Of a DNA stretch of 27,631 nt, positions 24,589 to 27,631 are shown piece after piece. The notes under the pieces were generated by a model, which did not search any database, was not told where the DNA came from, and saw only the letters and a program-made list of their open reading frames with translations. The stretch spans positions 1 through 27,631 of the forward strand of contig CAKPOI010000021.1 of the NCBI GenBank assembly GCA_934169775.1, given 5' to 3'. Each line of letters starts with the position of its first letter. The first letter of the stretch is position 1. Origin of the DNA: an uncultured Clostridia bacterium (GTDB taxonomy: Bacteria; Bacillota; Clostridia; TANB77; CAG-508). A program made the translations under genes and the position numbers.

Positions 24589-24617
24589 AGTATACCATAC
24601 TCGTACGAGTATGTCAA
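24589..24617 (-). promoter_or_regulatory. minus-strand promoter with palindromic operator in the spacer
   Basis: On the minus strand: -35 TTGACA (24612-24617), a 17-base spacer, -10 TATACT (24589-24594). The spacer and its flanks form a perfect 18-bp palindrome, CATACTCGTACGAGTATG (24596-24613). A repressor bound there would exclude RNA polymerase. A second promoter at 25016-25044 has the same 16-bp core palindrome in the same place. Confidence 0.8.
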
Positions 24618-24624
24618 TACTTTT

Positions 24625-24798
24625 TTACTTTTTTTTCAAATATCTTTTTGCATTTTCTGTAATCCAACTTGCAATTGATTTTCCTTCATTTTTTAATTTT
24701 TCTTTTAGATCATCGCCAAGTTCTTTGTCAATATCGCCTAAAATTCTTGTATATTTTTGTTTAGACCATTCGTATTCCTTTTTGGTATTTCTGTTCAT
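24625..24798 (-). CDS. 57-residue ribbon-helix-helix-like DNA-binding protein
   Basis: Starts at the ATG at 24798 with ribosome site GAGAGGTG; the frame is open further 5', but without a ribosome site. Basic N-terminus, then a short strand (YTRILGDIDK), a helix (LGDDLKEKLKNEGK) and a second helix (SIASWITENAKRYLKKK): the order and size of a CopG/Arc-type ribbon-helix-helix repressor. It is encoded between the two palindromic operators and downstream of the second, so it is a fair candidate for the repressor that binds both. Family call is moderate; binding is inferred. Confidence 0.6.
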   Translation of the reverse strand: MNRNTKKEYEWSKQKYTRILGDIDKELGDDLKEKLKNEGKSIASWITENAKRYLKKK

Positions 24799-24852
24799 TT
24801 TTAACACCTCTCTTGATTTTTTTAATATTATCATATATAATATTTATATGCA

Positions 24853-24872
24853 AGAGAGGAAGTATCCTCTCT
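24853..24872. other. 8-bp hairpin between the 37- and 57-residue genes
   Basis: AGAGAGGA pairs perfectly with TCCTCTCT around a 4-base loop. On the minus strand it lies between the two genes; its CCTCTCT arm could also pair with the GAGAGG ribosome site of the 57-residue gene. A promoter of TTGCAT-N17-TAATAT form follows on the minus strand. Confidence 0.45.
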
Positions 24873-24876
24873 CGAC

Positions 24877-24990
24877 TTAGTCAAACATATGATGTATAAT
24901 CATAATGTCTTGCCAAAGTTGTTTGCGTTTTGCTTGTAGCTTTCTCATTTTGCGGTGTGAAGCTATAAGCTTTTTTATTTTTTGTAACAT
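24877..24990 (-). CDS. 37-residue basic peptide
   Basis: An ATG at 24990 preceded by an excellent ribosome site (AAGGAGGTG) opens a 37-residue frame: MLQKIKKLIASHRKMRKLQA, then KRKQLWQDIMIIHHMFD. It is highly basic and largely amphipathic-helical. It is first downstream of the strong promoter at 25016-25044. It may be a regulator peptide, an antitoxin-like partner for the following gene or a toxic peptide. The ribosome site is the main evidence for coding. Confidence 0.55.
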   Translation of the reverse strand: MLQKIKKLIASHRKMRKLQAKRKQLWQDIMIIHHMFD

Positions 24991-25015
24991 ATGTATCACC
25001 TCCTTAACTGTACTT

Positions 25016-25044
25016 ATTATACTATACTCGTACGAGTATGTCAA
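25016..25044 (-). promoter_or_regulatory. second minus-strand promoter with the same operator
   Basis: On the minus strand: -35 TTGACA (25039-25044), 17-base spacer, consensus -10 TATAAT (25016-25021). The spacer and adjacent bases contain the palindrome ATACTCGTACGAGTAT (25024-25039), identical to that at 24597-24612, together with the same flank through the -35 to the following T-run. It drives the 37-residue peptide and the ribbon-helix-helix-like gene. Confidence 0.82.
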
Positions 25045-25258
25045 TACTTTTTTCAAAAAAAGTTAAAAAATTTTTGAAAAGCTTGAAAACACCGAAAAAT
25101 CAAGGTATATAACTACATTAAATAAAAAATAAAACGGCTTAAAATTGATTGTGAAAGGTTAAACTCTTAGCTTAATTTCAAGGAAAAATAAAAAATATAT
25201 ATATAATATTAAAAATATTGGATATAATACAAATAAACAAAAAAATGTTTGCTAGAGA
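25045..25258. other. AT-rich intergenic region without a recognisable gene
   Basis: Between divergent promoters. I see only A/T-rich sequence, including an AT dinucleotide tract near 25195-25207 and no credible frame, tRNA or strong hairpin. It may hold upstream binding sites for the divergent promoters. Confidence 0.5.
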
Positions 25259-25294
25259 TTGACAAATTTACATAATTGTAATATAATATTACAA
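25259..25294 (+). promoter_or_regulatory. consensus promoter with palindrome over the -10
   Basis: TTGACA (25259-25264), 17-base spacer, TATAAT (25282-25287). A perfect 19-base inverted repeat TTGTAATATAATATTACAA (25276-25294) covers the -10, which fits autorepression of the operon at 25384. A partial match to its arm, TATATTACAG, lies just downstream. Confidence 0.7.
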
Positions 25295-25330
25295 CAAGAT
25301 TAAGTTTATATTACAGTTATATTAAATTTA

Positions 25331-25358
25331 TTGACAAATAAAAATAATATTGTATTAT
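25331..25358 (+). promoter_or_regulatory. second promoter ahead of the Panacea operon
   Basis: TTGACA (25331-25336), a 16-base spacer, -10 TATTAT (25353-25358). It is nearer to the gene at 25384 than the first promoter, and the ribosome site GGGGAGAGGG follows. Confidence 0.55.
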
Positions 25359-25383
25359 CTAAATATAAGGGGAGAGGGTTTAT

Positions 25384-25926
25384 ATGAATAAGATAAAAGA
25401 GTTTAAGCAAGAACCATCTGAAGCAATAAAATTAGCCTTATACATTAGAAAAAAATATTTAGGATACGGAGGAAACATTGATAAAAGAATAATTTCTCCA
25501 ATAAAATTACAAAAATCATTGTATTTTTTGTTTGCATATTGGGGACAATTTATAAGAAGCAATAAAGAAAATAGGGATAGCGTGGAAGTTGATTATTCGT
25601 ATTATTCAGAATTTTTATTTGAGGATAGAATAGAAGCATGGACTTATGGCCCTGTAGTTCCAGAAGTTTTTACTGCGGAAAAAAATGAATTTGTTGATTA
25701 TATTGATTATATGAATCAAGATGAATATTTGAAAGATGAACATGACAGAGTAAAAAAAGATTTTATAGATAACTTATTAAGGCAATTATTTGCAGCAGAT
25801 GACTTTGGATTAGTAAGACTTTCACATGAAGATGAATGTTGGAAAAGACATTATATTGAAAGTGATGAAAGACATGATAGAGAAATACCCAAAGAGGAAA
25901 TTATAAATGAATACTCTACAAAATAG
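25384..25926 (+). CDS. Panacea/SocA-domain (DUF4065) protein, likely antitoxin
   Basis: 180 residues. The Panacea/SocA signature is clear: a helix ISPIKLQKSLYFLFAYWGQF (39-58), the Phe/Glu-rich joint SEFLFEDRIEAWTYGPVVP (about 76-94) with the AW-x-x-GPV motif, and the closing EVF. Proteins of this family are antitoxins or proteolytic adaptors; the Panacea domain is known to neutralise many unrelated toxins encoded next to it. The gene has its own operator-containing promoter and overlaps the next gene, the arrangement of a two-gene toxin-antitoxin operon. GepA-like phage proteins of the same family exist, so a different role in the phage is possible. Confidence 0.85.
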   Translation: MNKIKEFKQEPSEAIKLALYIRKKYLGYGGNIDKRIISPIKLQKSLYFLFAYWGQFIRSNKENRDSVEVDYSYYSEFLFEDRIEAWTYGPVVPEVFTAEKNEFVDYIDYMNQDEYLKDEHDRVKKDFIDNLLRQLFAADDFGLVRLSHEDECWKRHYIESDERHDREIPKEEIINEYSTK

Positions 25927-26545
25927 ATTAGATAAAATAGAAATACAGAATCAAAATAATCAATTTAAACATTCAATTGAAAAGATAACGAGAAGGGGAT
26001 GTAAGGTAATAAATATAGTTCCATTTCATTTTAAAAAATTTGAATTTAACGGTAATTTACATTCTAATCTTATAGAAAGAGAGAAATTTACTAATTTTAT
26101 AAAAACTCAAGGAAATTCGTATTATATGGTGCTAAAGAATATAATCGAGAAACTACATTTTGATAATTACAATTTTTTGAAAGAATTTCAATTAGAAGAG
26201 AATAACTACAGTGAAATTTCAGCTGAAACCCTGAGACTAAAAAGAATAATAATGGAAGTAAATAATATCAAGGATATAAAAGATGTTCCTAAAATAAATG
26301 AAATGATTCCAGTAGTATACCTAAAAAAGCAAGATAAACGATATAAAGGATTAAGATTATTTGTAAATATTAGAGAAAATGGGTATATAGATTTATACTT
26401 AATAGATTTATATCATTTAGGAATAAATGCATATAATAATGCGACTGGAAAGTATGAATTAGATAGAAACTATAATACAAATAAAAATTGTGCCGTATGT
26501 ATTTCAAAAATAGCGGATGATTTTCTTGATAACATAGAGAACTAG
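25907..26545 (+). CDS. partner of the Panacea protein, candidate toxin
   Basis: 212 residues, ATG within the last 20 bases of the Panacea gene, ribosome site AAAGAGGAA. N-terminus helical (TLQNRLDKIEIQNQ), then KITRRGCKVINIVPFHFKKF, a helical middle with two Lys-rich stretches, and a beta-rich C-terminal domain: MIPVVYLKKQDKRYKGLRLF, NIRENGYIDLYLIDLYHLGI, and NKNCAVCISKIA. I do not recognise a toxin fold or catalytic motif. Pairing with the Panacea protein and sharing its promoter and terminator make a toxin the leading idea, unproven. Confidence 0.6.
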   Translation: MNTLQNRLDKIEIQNQNNQFKHSIEKITRRGCKVINIVPFHFKKFEFNGNLHSNLIEREKFTNFIKTQGNSYYMVLKNIIEKLHFDNYNFLKEFQLEENNYSEISAETLRLKRIIMEVNNIKDIKDVPKINEMIPVVYLKKQDKRYKGLRLFVNIRENGYIDLYLIDLYHLGINAYNNATGKYELDRNYNTNKNCAVCISKIADDFLDNIEN

Positions 26546-26561
26546 AAATAGTTCTTTTTTT
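26538..26561 (+). terminator. rho-independent terminator of the Panacea operon
   Basis: AGAACTA (26538-26544) pairs perfectly with TAGTTCT (26549-26555) around GAAA, followed by a run of seven T. The stem includes the stop codon of the partner gene. Confidence 0.88.
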
Positions 26562-26613
26562 AATCAAAATTTACTAATACAGCTTTACACTACGTATCTT
26601 TATACAAATAGTA

Positions 26614-26622
26614 TGATATAAT
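26614..26622 (+). promoter_or_regulatory. extended -10 promoter of the Spo0E-like gene
   Basis: TGATATAAT at 26614-26622 is an extended -10 (TGnTATAAT). The -35 region is poor. The ATG of the following gene is at 26651, with GGAGA just upstream. Confidence 0.55.
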
Positions 26623-26650
26623 ATGAGAAAACTAAAGATGGAGAAAAAAG

Positions 26651-26996
26651 ATGAAAGAAAGATTAAAAAGAATAAGAAATAAACTAGATATGATGATCGA
26701 AAAATATGGATTAAATTCAAAAGAAACAAGAAAGGTAAGTAAACATTTTGATGATGTATTGAATGAGTATTATAAAAAAGAAGTTCAATATCCAAAACGG
26801 AAGTTATATTTATTGTAAATATGAAGAATCATTAAAAAAATTAAAAGAAATGACAGGGAAAAAAGTAAAATTTCCGACAGTAAAGGAATGGAATATATAT
26901 GCGAAAGAGAATCAATTATTATCATCTGAAAGCATAAAATATATAGCAGGAGTAAATTGGCATGAATTAAGAAATAGAATAAAATTAGAAAAATAA
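26651..26996 (+). CDS. Spo0E-like phosphatase with a C-terminal domain joined by CGG recoding
   Basis: Spo0E-type proteins remove phosphate from Spo0A and hold back sporulation. Residues 1-49 look like a complete one: two helices, RIRNKLDMMIEKYGLNSKET and VSKHFDDVLNEYY, with the SxxxD signature (Ser30 to Asp34). The zero frame meets CGG at 26798 and ends at 55 residues. Skipping C joins 65 more residues, giving 114: SYIYCKYEESLKKLKEMTGK, then KFPTVKEWNIYAKENQLLSS and VNWHELRNRIKLEK, a repeat-type helical domain I have seen fused to Spo0E-like proteins in clostridial phages. So both a short phosphatase and a long form are possible. The downstream part alone has an ATG at 26763 but no ribosome site. 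Confidence 0.72.
26798..26800 (+). other. CGG recoding site 5 (Spo0E-like)
   Basis: Zero frame: CCA AAA CGG AAG TTA TAT TTA TTG TAA. Skipping C: CCA AAA GGA AGT TAT ATT, continuing 64 residues. Four As precede the site. The zero-frame product is itself a plausible short Spo0E-type protein, so this is the weakest of the five. Confidence 0.65.
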
Positions 26997-27006
26997 AAAA
27001 ATTTCA

Positions 27007-27047
27007 AAAAAGGTTTGTAGTATTTTCAATACTTACAGGCTTTTTTT
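27007..27047 (+). terminator. rho-independent terminator after the Spo0E-like gene
   Basis: AAAGGTTTGTAGTATT and AATACTTACAGGCTTT form a long stem (one bulged T and several G-U pairs) around a short loop, followed by seven T. Confidence 0.8.
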
Positions 27048-27089
27048 GTCGAAAACGGGTTTTGACATAGAAAATAAGTTTGATATAAT
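27047..27089 (+). promoter_or_regulatory. strong promoter with an adjacent exact Spo0A box
   Basis: TTGACA (27062-27067), 16-base spacer, TATAAT (27084-27089), with TG at 27081-27082 making an extended -10. An exact 0A-box match TGTCGAA lies at 27047-27053, just upstream of the -35. The box overlaps the preceding terminator's T-run, so a chance match is possible; about two chance copies of this 7-mer would be expected in a window of this size and composition. Confidence 0.7.
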
Positions 27090-27095
27090 AAGAAA

Positions 27096-27231
27096 AAAGA
27101 GATGCACGGACCGCAAATCTAATACATCTCTTTTCCACAAACAATTTACTCGAAAGAGTTAACTGTAAATTAAGTATAACCTCTTACGAGTAAATTGTCA
27201 AATTATATTTACGAAAGAGAGGTTTTTATTT
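27096..27231 (+). ncRNA. structured leader with competing folds, switch-like
   Basis: Three elements: hairpin A, AAAAGAGATG (27095-27104) with CATCTCTTTT (27125-27134) and a 20-base loop. Hairpin B, CAATTTACTCG (27142-27152) with CGAGTAAATTG (27187-27197), continued by AAGAG/CTCTT and GTTA/TAAC-type pairs. Hairpin C, CCTCTTACGAGTAAAT (27180-27195) with ATATTTACG and AAGAGAGG (to 27222), followed by TTTTTATT. B and C share 27180-27197 and exclude each other. C would both end transcription and hide the ribosome site AGAGAGG. No known riboswitch consensus is recognised. Confidence 0.5.
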
Positions 27232-27495
27232 ATGAAAAACAAAAAAGAAAAAAAGGTATTTACAAAAAATGAAGAAAAGGGTATAATAAGACTACGATAT
27301 AACCTCTTTATTGCAAATAATAAAAATTTGCAAAGGAAGGGATTTTTTATGAAAGAAGCAAAAGAAATAGTAGTAAATGAACTAACAGAAGAATTAAATT
27401 GGAAAGAAAAATTAATTGTAAAGGTATTTAATAAAACTTTTAATAAAGTTGTAAATTTAGTCAGAATAAATACTGTAAATAAAATGATAAGGTAA
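27232..27495 (+). CDS. small basic protein, two possible starts
   Basis: One frame, two initiation candidates. ATG 27232 (AGAGAGG nine bases upstream, in the leader) gives 87 residues; ATG 27349 (AAAGGAAGG upstream) gives 48 residues: MKEAKEIVVNELTEELNWKE, then KLIVKVFNKTFNKVVNLVRI and NTVNKMIR. The shorter form matches a small amphipathic protein type often seen in clostridial genomes, of unknown role. Its ribosome site lies in a hairpin: TTGCAAAT (27311-27318) pairs with ATTTGCAA (27326-27333), and the outer arms CCTCTTT and AAGGAAGG also pair. The upstream part may be a leader peptide controlling the second start. Confidence 0.55.
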   Translation: MKNKKEKKVFTKNEEKGIIRLRYNLFIANNKNLQRKGFFMKEAKEIVVNELTEELNWKEKLIVKVFNKTFNKVVNLVRINTVNKMIR

Positions 27496-27631
27496 TGCAA
27501 TAATTAATGCAATAGAAAAAGTTTTATAGATATATCAGAAAATTGTAAAAAGTTAAAAAGGCTTTAAATATTAAGTATATGTTTGTTCCTAACATTTAGA
27601 AATTTGTATAAATTATATAAAAATGGCTGGG
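27496..27631. other. AT-rich 3' end of window, no recognisable gene
   Basis: A short direct repeat TAATGCAATA occurs near 27494 and 27512. Otherwise only A/T-rich sequence with no credible frame, hairpin or ribosome site. An ATG at 27624 opens a frame that runs off the end but lacks a ribosome site. Confidence 0.4.

Noticed and set aside
24548..24880. Plus-strand frame of 110 codons over the operator region
   Set aside because: It runs across the promoter and operator and opposite a minus gene with a good ribosome site; its composition is the hydrophobic mirror of a Lys-rich gene.
2535..26996. Explaining the five broken genes as sequencing or assembly errors
   Set aside because: Errors of common platforms change homopolymer lengths. 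Here each event is one extra C directly before GG, in five places, two of them (4649, 15780) with no adjacent run, and the other genes are intact. The site at 5163 alone could be a run error.
1..27631. CRISPR array, insertion sequence, integrase or attachment site
   Set aside because: No regularly spaced repeats, transposase or recombinase motifs, and no convincing att core duplication within the window.

Overview
The window is most of an AT-rich (roughly 30% G+C by eye) temperate siphovirus genome or prophage from a Firmicute, probably a spore-forming Clostridia-type host. The evidence is the HK97-type head and long-tail gene order, Firmicute-style Shine-Dalgarno sequences (GGAGG), sigma-A promoters, a Spo0E-like phosphatase gene and Spo0A-box-like sites. 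No integrase, CI repressor, replication gene, tRNA or CRISPR array is visible, so this is the late half of the phage plus its accessory end.

Layout. 1-1309: small late-early genes ending in an ArpU/sigma-like late regulator. 1310-2850: a late promoter with helically phased TTTCG repeats, a leader that runs into a terminator, a Tad2-family (anti-Thoeris) gene, about 260 nt of strongly foldable non-coding sequence, small Cys-rich proteins and an HNH nuclease. 2840-22306: the packaging, head, tail and lysis operon (TerS, TerL, portal, protease, capsid, connectors, major tail protein, tail chaperone with its own frameshift, tape measure, a promoter-gene-terminator moron, Dit, Tal, receptor-binding proteins, holin, C39-like lysin). 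22363-25044, minus strand: accessory genes under two promoters that share one 16-bp palindromic operator. 25259-26561: a Panacea/SocA-domain protein with an overlapping partner, probably a toxin-antitoxin pair. 26617-27495: a Spo0E-like gene, then a strong promoter feeding a switch-like structured leader and a small protein.

The outstanding observation concerns the codon CGG. Reading every gene by eye, I find in-frame CGG only five times: once in the HNH gene, twice in TerL, once in Dit and once in the Spo0E-like gene. At every one the zero frame soon hits a stop, while skipping exactly one base (C, then GGN) continues into the expected rest of the protein. Roughly fifty other CGG trinucleotides occur in coding sequence, all out of frame. 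The other arginine codons I checked (CGA, CGC, CGT, AGA) are read normally. TerL needs two such events to join its ATPase to its nuclease, so shifting must be efficient. The simplest reading is that the host does not decode CGG as arginine and that ribosomes make a +1 shift at CGG wherever it occurs (or read CGGN as a four-base codon). Homopolymer sequencing error does not give this pattern.

All coordinates, folds and counts were made by eye without database searches. Family names rest on recognised motifs and gene order.
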